Source: a virus
Reading direction: 5' to 3' (one strand)
IMG/VR virus record: IMGVR_UViG_3300032307_000840
Span: 1 to 24,066 of that record
Length of the DNA stretch: 24,066 bases
Positions within the stretch are counted from its first letter, which is position 1. The number at the start of each line of letters is the position of its first letter. The notes under the pieces were generated by a model. The model saw only the letters and a list, made by a program, of their open reading frames with translations, was not told the origin of the DNA and did no database searches. Made by a program: the position numbers and the translations under genes. Of the stretch, positions 1 through 6,831 are shown piece by piece.

Positions 1-78
1 CTCTTGAAAGAATCAAAAATAAATGATGAAGTTTCCAATGATATCAAGGATTATTTGTCTAGTTTAAATTTAATTTAA
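1..78 (+). CDS. C-terminal end of an unknown protein (cut by window edge)
   Basis: The first 25 codons from base 1 are open and end at TAA (76-78). The visible tail is Lys/Asp/Ser-rich and ends in a short hydrophobic run. It lies in the same direction as the RNR gene, and a promoter region follows directly. Nothing in the tail identifies a family, and because so little is seen the frame is supported only by being open and ending just before a promoter. Confidence 0.45.
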   Translation, partial: LLKESKINDEVSNDIKDYLSSLNLI

Positions 79-120
79 CAAAGAGTTTTGTTTGTAACAA
101 AACTATTAACAATAAACCAA

Positions 121-158
121 ACCACAGTTTTGCTTTTTTAAAAACACTGTGGTATAAT
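121..158 (+). promoter_or_regulatory. Promoter of the RNR gene with an inverted repeat
   Basis: A -35-like TTGCTT (130-135) lies 17 bp from a perfect TATAAT (153-158), which also carries the extended -10 bases TGG. An 8-bp inverted repeat, ACCACAGT (121-128) and ACTGTGGT (146-153), brackets the -35 box and spacer and touches the -10, so it could be an operator. The start codon is at 194 with an AAGGAAGG ribosome binding site at 176-183, so this mRNA has a leader of about 30 nt. Confidence 0.75.
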
Positions 159-193
159 TAACATCTAATTCAATCAAGGAAGGTGGCATATTT

Positions 194-2239
194 ATGTCCG
201 ATTTTTTCTCATTCAGACTTCCAGTAGATTTTGTTGAAAAATACACTACTGTAGAAGCACCATTTGGTTTCAGAGATGCAGGTGAAAACTCCATTGGAGA
301 AATTACTTTTGCTAGAACTTACTCTCGTGTTAAAGAAGATGGAACCAAAGAGCGTTGGTATGAAGTTTGTAAAAGAGTTATTGAGGGCATGTATTCTGTG
401 CAAAAAAATCATGCAAAAGACAACCGTCTTCCATGGAACGACTACAAAGCTCAGAAGTCAGCACAAGAAGCTTTTGACCGTATGTTTAACCTAAAGTGGA
501 CACCACCAGGACGTGGTATGTGGACATTTGGTACACCACTTACAATGGAAAAGCGTAACTCAGCTGCACTACAAAACTGTGCTGTAGTTTCTACAAAAGA
601 CCTAGACAAAAATGATCCAGGTGCATTGTTTGCTTGGGTAATGGATGCTCTTATGCTTGGTATTGGTGTTGGCTTTGATACCCTTGGACAAGACAAGGCG
701 TTGCTAATTTATGAACCTATTGAACCAAAGGTAGTGTACGAAATTCCAGACACTCGTGAAGGTTGGGTAGAAGCAACAAGACTGCTTCTTAACTCATTCT
801 TAAGACCAAACCAAAATAGACAAGAGCTAGACTACTCACTGATTAGACCTTTGGGTGCACCAATTAAGGGCTTTGGAGGAACCGCTTCTGGTCCTGGCCC
901 ACTAATCACTTTGCATGAACAAATCACTAAGGTTATTGGTGGAAGAGCTGGAGAAACCCTAGACTCTCGTGCAATTGTAGATATCATTAATCTTATTGGA
1001 ACCTGTGTTGTATCTGGAAACGTTCGTCGTTCAGCTACCCTTGCTTTGGGAGTAGAGGGTGATGAAGATTTCTTGAACCTAAAGAATGCAGAAGCTTTCC
1101 CAGAGCGTAACAGCTATGACCCAGATGCTCCAGGATGGGCATGGATGAGTAACAACTCTATCTCTGCTACTGTTGGCATGGACTACTCAAAATATGTAGA
1201 CCGCATTGCAGACAACGGAGAGCCAGGATTTATTTGGCTAGACGTTGCACGTAACTATGGACGTTTGGCAGATCAGCCAGACGGTGCAGACTACCGTGTG
1301 GTAGGCTTTAATCCGTGTGCAGAACAGCCACTGGAGTCCTATGAGCTTTGTACCCTAGTTGAGGTACACCTAAACCGTCACGAGTCCAAAGAGGACTTCC
1401 TACGCACTCTAAAGTTTGCCTATCTATATGGTAAGACTGTTACTTTGTTGCCAACACACTGGCAGCAGACTAATGGAATTATGCAACGTAACCGTCGTAT
1501 TGGAACATCCCTAACTGGAATTGCATCCTTTGCTGATGAGCATGGTCTTCCAACAGTTCGTGGATGGATGGATGAAGGATACAACAAGATTCGCTTCTAC
1601 GACAAGAAGTATTCTGAATGGCTATGTGTTCGTGAATCAATTCGTGTAACTACAGTAAAGCCATCTGGATCAGTATCATTGCTATCAGGTGCAACACCTG
1701 GAGTTCACTGGGGACCTGGTGGAGCATTCTACCTACGTGCTATTCGCTTTGGTAACACAGACCCAATGCTACACCTGTTTAAAGCTGCAGGGTACAAGTG
1801 TGAAGATGATCTAGTATCATCAAATACTACAGTTGTATACTTCCCAATTAAGTCTGGACAGAAGCGTAGCGAAAAGCAGGTATCTCTATTTGAGAAGATG
1901 TCTCTTGCTGCAACAGCTCAAGAATACTGGTCAGACAATGGTGTATCAGTAACCCTATCATTTGACAAAGAAACAGAGAAGCAGCACGTAGCATCTGTTC
2001 TTAATATGTATGAAGGTAAGCTAAAGGCTGTATCATTCTTGCCAATGGGAAATACTGTATACCCACAGCAACCATACACAGAAATTACTGAGGAAGAGTA
2101 TGACTACTACATTGGTCGTATTGCAAAGATTGACTTTTCTGCAATTTACGACGGTGTAGAGAATCTAGAAGCAACTGGAGAAGCATACTGTACAACAGAC
2201 TACTGTGAAATTAAGATTCCAGACAAAAGAGCAAAGTAA
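194..2239 (+). CDS. nrdJ: Adenosylcobalamin-dependent (class II) ribonucleoside-triphosphate reductase
   Basis: This 681-residue protein matches the monomeric class II reductase type of Lactobacillus leichmannii, which reduces ribonucleoside triphosphates with a cobalamin-generated thiyl radical. Visible landmarks are QNC with Cys129, the active-site N-P-C-A-E set (Asn373, Cys375, Glu377), and Cys386, exactly 11 residues after Cys375 as in the Lactobacillus enzyme (408 and 419). A C-terminal C-x4-C pair (Cys666, Cys671) would accept electrons from thioredoxin. PPGRGMW near residue 104 is the usual N-terminal motif. It is slightly shorter than the 739-residue reference but looks complete. The ATG has a strong AAGGAAGG site 10 nt upstream. 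The stop overlaps the start of the thioredoxin gene by one base, so the two are translationally coupled. It would supply dNTPs for phage replication. Confidence 0.95.
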   Translation: MSDFFSFRLPVDFVEKYTTVEAPFGFRDAGENSIGEITFARTYSRVKEDGTKERWYEVCKRVIEGMYSVQKNHAKDNRLPWNDYKAQKSAQEAFDRMFNLKWTPPGRGMWTFGTPLTMEKRNSAALQNCAVVSTKDLDKNDPGALFAWVMDALMLGIGVGFDTLGQDKALLIYEPIEPKVVYEIPDTREGWVEATRLLLNSFLRPNQNRQELDYSLIRPLGAPIKGFGGTASGPGPLITLHEQITKVIGGRAGETLDSRAIVDIINLIGTCVVSGNVRRSATLALGVEGDEDFLNLKNAEAFPERNSYDPDAPGWAWMSNNSISATVGMDYSKYVDRIADNGEPGFIWLDVARNYGRLADQPDGADYRVVGFNPCAEQPLESYELCTLVEVHLNRHESKEDFLRTLKFAYLYGKTVTLLPTHWQQTNGIMQRNRRIGTSLTGIASFADEHGLPTVRGWMDEGYNKIRFYDKKYSEWLCVRESIRVTTVKPSGSVSLLSGATPGVHWGPGGAFYLRAIRFGNTDPMLHLFKAAGYKCEDDLVSSNTTVVYFPIKSGQKRSEKQVSLFEKMSLAATAQEYWSDNGVSVTLSFDKETEKQHVASVLNMYEGKLKAVSFLPMGNTVYPQQPYTEITEEEYDYYIGRIAKIDFSAIYDGVENLEATGEAYCTTDYCEIKIPDKRAK

Positions 2240-2490
2240 TGAAACAGTTACTACACTTTACAGCAACCTGGTGTCAACCATGCAAGCAGATGGAGCCTCT
2301 AATTGCAAAACTTGTATCAGAAAATCTAGACATAAATTATGAAAAGATTGATGTAAGCGATGAGTTTGATCCAGCAGTTGAGTATGGTGTTAAAGGTGTT
2401 CCAACCTTTATTGCACTAGTTGACGGCAAAGAAGTTTCTAGACACACTGGTGTTGCAACAGAAGAAAAGTTGTTAAACCTTTTTAATTAA
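2239..2490 (+). CDS. Thioredoxin-like reductant of the RNR
   Basis: This 83-residue protein has the thioredoxin active site WCQPC (Cys12, Cys15) after a first beta strand and the conserved cis-proline motif GVPTF (Pro55). It is shorter than typical thioredoxin (about 105 residues), as is common in phages, and could equally be called glutaredoxin/NrdH-like by size, although WCxPC favours thioredoxin. Its ATG shares its A with the RNR stop codon (TAATG). The likely job is to re-reduce the Cys666/Cys671 pair of the reductase encoded just upstream. Confidence 0.9.
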   Translation: MKQLLHFTATWCQPCKQMEPLIAKLVSENLDINYEKIDVSDEFDPAVEYGVKGVPTFIALVDGKEVSRHTGVATEEKLLNLFN

Positions 2491-2495
2491 ATAAA

Positions 2496-2537
2496 TGGTA
2501 TAATATTCTTGTTAGAGATAACCCCACTAACAAGGAG
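2496..2537 (+). promoter_or_regulatory. Extended -10 promoter, 5'-terminal hairpin and RBS of the surface-protein gene
   Basis: TGG followed by TATAAT (2499-2504) makes an extended -10 promoter; no good -35 is seen. Transcription should start near 2511. A perfect 7-bp stem TTGTTAG (2509-2515) with CTAACAA (2527-2533) lies at the very 5' end of the RNA. It is followed by the ribosome binding site AAGGAG (2532-2537), whose first two bases are within the stem. The next codons contain no ATG, GTG or TTG in frame, only ATT at 2547. Confidence 0.65.
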
Positions 2538-2546
2538 ACCCCAAAA

Positions 2547-4166
2547 ATTAAAAAGTTTTTATACGCAACAATAGCCATAGCTATATTTTCTGTATCGTTA
2601 CTTTGGCCAGCAACTGCTAAAGCATCTACAACTGCAGTTTGTGATACTCATCAGGTTAATGGTGGAGATCAAGCATTCTTAATGAATTTGAATACTCCAC
2701 TAGAATTTGGTGGCACTGTATATAATGGTAACGTTTATGTAAGTCCAAAAGGAACAATGACTTTTGGTCAGGGTGATTTTACATTTTGGGACTTTCCACA
2801 AACCCCATCAATCTCTATAGCGTCTTGGGACTATCACGCTTTTGCAACTGGCACTCACCCTTGGGCAGCCCAAAATAACCTATACGTAAGATACGGATCA
2901 ACAGCAACATCTATTTGTGTTGACTGGAAAGTTTTACCTTGGGGTCAGTCTTCTGGAAATCCAGTTTATATAAGATTGATTGCAGAAGTTAATCCAGTAA
3001 ATTACACCTGGACTCCCACTTATCAAGTAAGCTCTAGTGCTCCAGCAGGGTCCAGATATGGTGTTCGTTATGTTCAGGGTGGTCCAGTATTACCTTTGAC
3101 TATTCAAACAATAACTGAGCCACCAGCACCAGCCCCCGTGGTCCCTCCAGCTCCAAGCCCTAGTCCTAGTCCTACACCAAGCCCCACTCCCACACCAAGC
3201 CCAACACCAACGCCACCATTTGTTCCAGAAGGATCCTTAGTGGTGCAAGAGGGAACCACGCTTGAAGTGGTGGCCCCAACAGGTAAAAAGATTTTAAATG
3301 CTGTAGGATATTATGGAGATCCAAACGATAGCACAAAAGGTGGAGAGGTTTCTTCTATCCTATATGACTTATTGTTTGGAAAAACCGCTGCAACCATAGA
3401 TGTATCAGATGAAACTTTTGAAAGTGCTATAGAGTCAGAAACTACCAAAGTTCTTATTTTTCTTATAACTTATGAGGATATCCCAGCAGAGCCAACTCCA
3501 ACACCTACTCCGACTCCAAGCCCTGTCTTACCAGTTGAACCTGTCGTACCGCCAACCAACCCAGTAGAGCCAACACCAGAACCTTCTCAGGATCCTGAGC
3601 CAATAGTCCCGCCAGCAATACAGCCAGAGGAACCAGAGCAAGTAATGCCACCAATTGAAGAACCTGAAGAATCTGTAAAACCTTCACCTGAACCAACTCC
3701 TTCTATTATAGAACCAGAAGAAGAGTCTATCACATCTGCAGAAGAATTACCAGTAGACATTTCTTCAGAAGAACTTCTGAATATAGACCTAGATCAAATT
3801 GAACCAACGGATCTTTCTGAGGCTCAGGCAGAAGCACTTATTGAAGCAGCTTTAGAAGTATTTGAAACAGCACAGCCAGGCTCTGAAGAATATGAGCAAG
3901 CTCTTGAAGCTTTATTTGTAGCAGCCCAGCAAGACGACATTGTTCTTGATGAGGCTCTTGCAGCTATACCGCTCCTTGGAGATGTTCTTGGTGGAGCTAC
4001 AGAGCTTATTAACTTTCTAGGAAACGCTGGGGCAGACATGAGTCCACAAGTAAGAGAAGACTCAGAAAAAATAGTAGTTACCGCAGTTGTTGCAGTGCAA
4101 GCAGCATTATCAGCAGTTTCTATAAGCGGTATAGCAACAACAGTAAACATAAGGAATGGAGCATAG
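2547..4166 (+). CDS. Exported Pro/Thr-rich surface protein, apparent ATT start
   Basis: From ATT at 2547 the product has 539 residues and begins with a classic signal peptide: two Lys, a hydrophobic core and an A-K-A cleavage site near residue 26. The AAGGAG site lies 9 nt before the ATT. The first in-frame ATG (2682) would delete the signal peptide. Next comes a beta-rich extracellular domain with two Cys that loosely recalls nidogen-like domains. Then follow a Pro-Ser/Pro-Thr linker, a small domain, a second Pro/Glu-rich linker, an acidic helical region and a hydrophobic C-terminal stretch that may be a membrane anchor. It is probably a surface or receptor-related protein of the phage or lysogen, but no family is recognised. 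Either ATT is a true rare start or the start codon has been mutated or misread. Confidence 0.7.
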   Translation: MKKFLYATIAIAIFSVSLLWPATAKASTTAVCDTHQVNGGDQAFLMNLNTPLEFGGTVYNGNVYVSPKGTMTFGQGDFTFWDFPQTPSISIASWDYHAFATGTHPWAAQNNLYVRYGSTATSICVDWKVLPWGQSSGNPVYIRLIAEVNPVNYTWTPTYQVSSSAPAGSRYGVRYVQGGPVLPLTIQTITEPPAPAPVVPPAPSPSPSPTPSPTPTPSPTPTPPFVPEGSLVVQEGTTLEVVAPTGKKILNAVGYYGDPNDSTKGGEVSSILYDLLFGKTAATIDVSDETFESAIESETTKVLIFLITYEDIPAEPTPTPTPTPSPVLPVEPVVPPTNPVEPTPEPSQDPEPIVPPAIQPEEPEQVMPPIEEPEESVKPSPEPTPSIIEPEEESITSAEELPVDISSEELLNIDLDQIEPTDLSEAQAEALIEAALEVFETAQPGSEEYEQALEALFVAAQQDDIVLDEALAAIPLLGDVLGGATELINFLGNAGADMSPQVREDSEKIVVTAVVAVQAALSAVSISGIATTVNIRNGA

Positions 4167-4167
4167 A

Positions 4168-4356
4168 ATGAAATTTTTAATAGCATTAGCTAAGGACGTC
4201 ATAGAGCAGGCATGGACATTGCTTGGTATGGTAGTTGCTTGGCTTGTCCTGGAGGGATCCGCTAAGGAACTCACAGGAAATCTCATACTAATTACCCTAT
4301 TAGTATGGATAGTAACATTTCCAATTTTTCGTTATGAAAAAGAAGAAACTAAGTAG
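4168..4356 (+). CDS. Small holin-like membrane protein 1
   Basis: This 62-residue protein has two hydrophobic segments (about residues 12-27 and 36-53) and a charged KEEETK-type tail. I chose ATG 4168 because GGAG at 4158-4161 sits at proper spacing and the previous gene stops at 4166; an upstream in-frame ATG at 4156 would overlap that gene. Size, two membrane helices and its place beside a second such protein suggest a holin or a holin partner. No catalytic motif is visible, so function is inferred from shape and context. Confidence 0.7.
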   Translation: MKFLIALAKDVIEQAWTLLGMVVAWLVLEGSAKELTGNLILITLLVWIVTFPIFRYEKEETK

Positions 4357-4369
4357 ATAGGAAAACCAA

Positions 4370-4639
4370 ATGGAAGAACAAGCAGTAGCAGGTGGTCTTG
4401 CAACCATCAAGAACGTAATTTGGAGAATTCTAGCAGTATTCGCAGCGTCTGGACTAACAGTTCTAGGTGCAGGTGCAGTGGTAGGCGTTGAGCTTTGGTC
4501 TGCTGTACTCATGGCGGGTATTCTGGGAGTAGCTTCAGTAGTTGAAAGACTAGCTAGATCATTCTTGGATGATGGCAAGCTAAGCCTAGACGAGATTAAC
4601 GCTGCCTTTGCTAAGGTAGACAAGAATCAAGAATCATAA
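4370..4639 (+). CDS. Small holin-like membrane protein 2
   Basis: This 89-residue protein has two Ala/Gly/Val-rich membrane segments (about residues 17-39 and 42-58). After them comes a soluble tail with D-D-G-K-L-S-L-D-E-I, a pattern frequent at the C terminus of small phage holins and reminiscent of half an EF-hand. An AGGAAA ribosome site precedes the ATG, 13 nt after the previous stop. With the 62-residue neighbour it forms a two-protein membrane pair like holin pairs in actinophages. The candidate endolysin lies some distance downstream at 7395. Confidence 0.65.
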   Translation: MEEQAVAGGLATIKNVIWRILAVFAASGLTVLGAGAVVGVELWSAVLMAGILGVASVVERLARSFLDDGKLSLDEINAAFAKVDKNQES

Positions 4640-4657
4640 TATAAACAATATGGTTGC

Positions 4658-4717
4658 TTGCAAAGCCCCTCTAGATAGTGTATAATGGGTTTATACAAAA
4701 TTTAGAGGGGTTTTCTT
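4658..4717 (+). promoter_or_regulatory. Promoter and RBS enclosed in a nested hairpin (terminator or translation switch)
   Basis: A near-consensus promoter, TTGCAA (4658-4663), 17-bp spacer, TATAAT (4681-4686), drives the next gene. The same bases form a nested stem-loop: outer arms 4662-4673 and 4703-4714 (12 pairs with one G-U), symmetric 5-nt internal loops, inner arms TGTATAA (4679-4685) and TTATACA (4691-4697), and a 5-nt loop. The right outer arm contains the ribosome site GAGG (4705-4708). RNA reading through from the holin-like genes can fold; RNA started at about 4693 lacks the left arm and cannot. The structure could terminate the upstream operon or mask the ribosome site. Confidence 0.7.
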
Positions 4718-5083
4718 ATGCCAACATCAGCCAAGTATGCAAAAATGCCTACAGAGGTTCAGATTGGAACACAGCTGTGGACAATTGAAGAGCGTAACAG
4801 AAACAAAGACTCTGCACTAAGCGACGAAGCCTATGGTTATACGCTACACAGAGATTCTTTAATTATTATAGACTCTTTGGCAACACCAAGCAGAAAAAGA
4901 CAAACGCTTTTGCATGAGCTAATGCATGCTGTTAGGCATAGTCTTGGAAGCCCAATCACTCCTAAAAATGATGACGACTCAGATGCTTGGGAACATTTTT
5001 TTATTGGCATGTACGAAGAGGGACTCTTGTTAATTATTCGTGACAATCCAAAAGTACTTGATTATCTTTTAAGTGAAGAATAA
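4718..5083 (+). CDS. Zinc-peptidase-like protein (HExxH), ImmA/IrrE-like
   Basis: This 121-residue protein carries HELMH (residues 66-70) in a predicted helix, the zinc-binding HExxH signature, preceded by a TLL-type strand-helix as in small ImmA/IrrE-like (DUF955) and phage metallopeptidase-like proteins. A downstream acidic site in DAWEHFF (Glu92) could be the third zinc ligand. There is no signal peptide, so it acts in the cytoplasm. In other phages such proteins cleave repressors or are of unknown substrate; here no repressor is adjacent. Its translation may depend on the hairpin-wrapped promoter just upstream. Confidence 0.7.
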   Translation: MPTSAKYAKMPTEVQIGTQLWTIEERNRNKDSALSDEAYGYTLHRDSLIIIDSLATPSRKRQTLLHELMHAVRHSLGSPITPKNDDDSDAWEHFFIGMYEEGLLLIIRDNPKVLDYLLSEE

Positions 5084-5085
5084 GC

Positions 5086-5114
5086 TTGACTTTTTTGCAC
5101 TCTGGGTGTAAAAT
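5086..5114 (+). promoter_or_regulatory. Consensus promoter, leaderless start
   Basis: TTGACT (5086-5091), 17-bp spacer, TAAAAT (5109-5114). Only 6 nt separate the -10 box from the ATG at 5121, and no ribosome site fits, so the transcript should begin at or next to the start codon. Confidence 0.8.
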
Positions 5115-5120
5115 ATATTT

Positions 5121-5366
5121 ATGACAGAAAAAACATTTGACGAATGGCTACAAGAAGGTCTTTCCCTTGGTTATTGTGGTCCAGCAATTTGTTATCCACA
5201 CGACGGTTTGCCATTAACTGAAAAAGAAGATGAGCAATTTGGCGAGGGCGAAGATCCTTGCATACACATTCTAAGACTATACGAAGACTTAGAGATGAAA
5301 AAAGCGGTAGAAGAAAATCATTCTCCATCTGTATGGAGAGCAACCAATTCTGGTTTCAAACTATAA
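5121..5366 (+). CDS. Conserved small actinophage protein of unknown function
   Basis: This 81-residue protein has the order EWL..G...G-Y-C-G-P-x-x-C...H-D-G-L-P-x-T-x-x-E-D-E...D-P-C-I-H-x-x-R-L-Y, which I recognise as a widespread small actinophage protein without an assigned function. Three Cys (19, 24, 47) and two nearby His suggest metal or redox binding, but this is only inferred. It has its own promoter and a predicted leaderless start, and it is followed 21 nt later by the exported protease gene. Confidence 0.75.
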   Translation: MTEKTFDEWLQEGLSLGYCGPAICYPHDGLPLTEKEDEQFGEGEDPCIHILRLYEDLEMKKAVEENHSPSVWRATNSGFKL

Positions 5367-5387
5367 AAACAAAAGGTAATTAAACAT

Positions 5388-6257
5388 ATGAAAAAGATAG
5401 CAATCTTTGCGACCATTGCCCTTGCAATGATAGGAACAGTTCCAGCACATGCATCAGAAAAACCATCAGTAGTAATTATTGATAGTGGTTTTGACACCTC
5501 TAAAGTTAAACCAATTGCTGAGGTTTGCATTCTTACTTTTAATCGTTGCAATAACGGTAAAAGTTTTGATGAATCATTAGGTGCCTCAACTACCTCTCTG
5601 GCTATTGGTAGAGCTGGTCAGCGTGACTGGACCCATGGAACTATTATGGCTGATATTGTTCGCCAGATCAACCCTGATGCTAATTTAATTTTTATTAGAA
5701 ACGCTTTTGTTACTGATAGGGGTGGTGTAAATATTGGCGGTATTCAAGAGTTTAATCTATCACTAGAATGGGTAATAGCCAATAAAGAAAAGTATAATAT
5801 TTCTGCAGTATCGTTTTCTCGTGGTCAGATCACTTGGACTAGAACATCTAACACTTGTCCAGTAGATGTAAGAACTCAGGGTCAAATTGTGTCTTTGCAA
5901 AATCTTGGAGTGGCTACTATAATTGCTGCAGGAAATGATAGAAATAAGACAAACATTAGCTACCCAGCCTGTATTGCAGAAGCAGTAGCTATCAGTGGAA
6001 TCTATTCTTCTAAATACACGCCAAAGATTTTTTCAACATATAGACAAACTTTTGGAACTAATTCAGGACCAGCAACTGATTTTTTTGCTTATGGAAATTT
6101 TAAAACTGTTGCAGGTCCAGTAGCTGAGTCAACGTCTGCCTCAACAGCAGCATTTGCTGGGTATTGGAGTAAAGTTTCTAATGGAAACTACTTTGAAACA
6201 TATGCAAAAATTTCTTCAACAATGACTTTACAAAAGTTCATTGACGTGCTAAACTGA
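5388..6257 (+). CDS. Exported subtilisin-like serine protease (S8 family)
   Basis: This 289-residue protein starts with a signal peptide (Lys-Lys, hydrophobic core, A-H-A cleavage site near residue 22). The catalytic triad is readable: Asp32 in VVIIDSG, His83 in WTHGTIMADI, and Ser250 in ESTSAS; Asn183 in IIAAGND is the oxyanion residue. The usual G-T-S-M-A-x-P is changed to S-T-S-A-S-T-A, so Gly, Met and Pro positions deviate. No pro-domain is obvious. An exported subtilase is unusual cargo for a phage. It could process surface proteins, alter the host envelope, or cut the exported protein encoded at 2547. The ribosome site (AAAGGTAA) is modest, and the gene probably shares the promoter at 5086. 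Confidence 0.9.
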   Translation: MKKIAIFATIALAMIGTVPAHASEKPSVVIIDSGFDTSKVKPIAEVCILTFNRCNNGKSFDESLGASTTSLAIGRAGQRDWTHGTIMADIVRQINPDANLIFIRNAFVTDRGGVNIGGIQEFNLSLEWVIANKEKYNISAVSFSRGQITWTRTSNTCPVDVRTQGQIVSLQNLGVATIIAAGNDRNKTNISYPACIAEAVAISGIYSSKYTPKIFSTYRQTFGTNSGPATDFFAYGNFKTVAGPVAESTSASTAAFAGYWSKVSNGNYFETYAKISSTMTLQKFIDVLN

Positions 6258-6269
6258 TAGGAAAGAATA

Positions 6270-6377
6270 ATGAAAAAAACAAAAGGTGCTAGAAACGATA
6301 ATCGTCCAAATGGAAAAGCTGAAAAGAAACGTCCAAAGATTTTTGATGCGATCAAACGTCGTTTAGTAATTAAATAA
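6270..6377 (+). CDS. 35-residue very basic peptide
   Basis: ATG 6270, preceded by TAGGAAAG, opens a 35-codon frame ending TAA at 6375-6377. About 14 of 35 residues are Lys or Arg, with two short KKRPK and IKRR clusters and no membrane segment. It sits 12 nt after the protease stop and just before the tRNA genes. It might bind nucleic acid. Its reality rests on the ribosome site, position and tight packing, since no family is recognised. Confidence 0.55.
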   Translation: MKKTKGARNDNRPNGKAEKKRPKIFDAIKRRLVIK

Positions 6378-6383
6378 CGGTAG

Positions 6384-6455
6384 TCCCCCTTAGCTCAGCG
6401 GCAGAGCAGAGAGCTGTTAACTCTAAGGTCCGTGGTTCGAATCCACGAGGGGGAG
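6384..6455 (+). tRNA. tRNA-Asn (anticodon GTT)
   Basis: The 7-bp acceptor stem (6384-6390 with 6448-6454), D stem GCTC/GAGC, anticodon loop CTGTTAA with GTT at 6416-6418, and T arm CGTGG/CCACG with TTCGAAT all fold. The outermost anticodon-stem pair is a G-A mismatch. The discriminator is G and no CCA is encoded. Confidence 0.92.
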
Positions 6456-6509
6456 CTAATGGTGTGGTCCATACCACTCTCACGGGTAGAAGAGATAAAA
6501 ATGGACAAT
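6456..6509 (+). other. tRNA spacer with a small hairpin
   Basis: The 54 nt between the Asn and Gly tRNAs contain a 5-bp hairpin GTGGT (6464-6468) with ACCAC (6473-6477). It does not fold as a tRNA and has no convincing ORF. It may be a processing element of the tRNA transcript. Confidence 0.35.
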
Positions 6510-6580
6510 GCGTATGTTGCATAGTGGTAGTGCCCTATCCTTCCAAGTTAGAGGTGCAGGTTCGATTCCTGTCATACGCT
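6510..6580 (+). tRNA. tRNA-Gly (anticodon TCC)
   Basis: The acceptor stem GCGTATG (6510-6516) pairs with CATACGC (6573-6579). The loop CTTCCAA gives anticodon TCC (6542-6544), and the T arm TGCAGG/CCTGT with TTCGATT is regular. One T-T mismatch lies in the anticodon stem. No CCA is encoded. Confidence 0.9.
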
Positions 6581-6584
6581 CAAA

Positions 6585-6658
6585 GGCTCTGTAGCTCAGT
6601 TGGTTAGAGCACTACCCTGTCACGGTAGGGGTCGCCAGTTCAAGTCTGGTCAGAGTCG
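6585..6658 (+). tRNA. tRNA-Asp (anticodon GTC)
   Basis: The acceptor stem GGCTCTG (6585-6591) pairs with CAGAGTC (6651-6657) with one G-T. The anticodon stem CTACC/GGTAG encloses CTGTCAC, and the D arm GCTC/GAGC and T arm GCCAG/CTGGT are present. Only 4 nt separate it from tRNA-Gly. Confidence 0.92.
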
Positions 6659-6662
6659 CAGT

Positions 6663-6735
6663 GGTCCGTTGGAGTAGCGGTTATCTCGTCTGCCTTTCAC
6701 GCAGAAGACCACGGGTTCAAGTCCCGTACGGACTG
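6663..6735 (+). tRNA. tRNA-Glu (anticodon TTC)
   Basis: The acceptor stem GGTCCGT (6663-6669) pairs with ACGGACT (6728-6734). The anticodon stem TCTGC/GCAGA encloses CTTTCAC, giving TTC. The T arm ACGGG/CCCGT with TTCAAGT is regular. It lies 4 nt after tRNA-Asp. Confidence 0.92.
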
Positions 6736-6742
6736 CTATAAT
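6734..6742 (+). promoter_or_regulatory. Extended -10 promoter for tRNA-Thr
   Basis: TGC followed by TATAAT (6737-6742) starts in the last two bases of tRNA-Glu. Predicted transcription starts near 6749-6750, only about 2 nt before the mature 5' end of tRNA-Thr (6752). Confidence 0.6.
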
Positions 6743-6751
6743 TAAATACAT

Positions 6752-6824
6752 GCCTCAATAGCTCATCTGGTAGAGCAACGCACTTGTAATGCGTAGGTGA
6801 CGGGTTCAAGTCCTGTTTGAGGCT
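6752..6824 (+). tRNA. tRNA-Thr (anticodon TGT)
   Basis: The acceptor stem GCCTCAA (6752-6758) pairs with TTGAGGC (6817-6823). The anticodon stem ACGCA/TGCGT encloses CTTGTAA, giving TGT. The D arm GCTC/GAGC and T arm ACGGG/CCTGT are present. No CCA is encoded. Confidence 0.92.
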
Positions 6825-6831
6825 CTGATTA

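Noticed and set aside
194-2239. Intein or intron in the RNR gene
   Set aside because: The reading frame is continuous, all motifs are at normal spacing, and the length is below that of the reference enzyme.
3824-4186. 120-codon leftward open frame
   Set aside because: It is a mirror of the Ala/Glu-rich coding region of the surface protein and has no start signals.
6456-6509. Possible sixth tRNA between Asn and Gly
   Set aside because: Only a 5-bp hairpin forms; there is no T arm or acceptor stem.
6384-6824. tRNA genes as an attachment site of an integrated element
   Set aside because: No duplicated tRNA 3' end and no integrase were found in the window.
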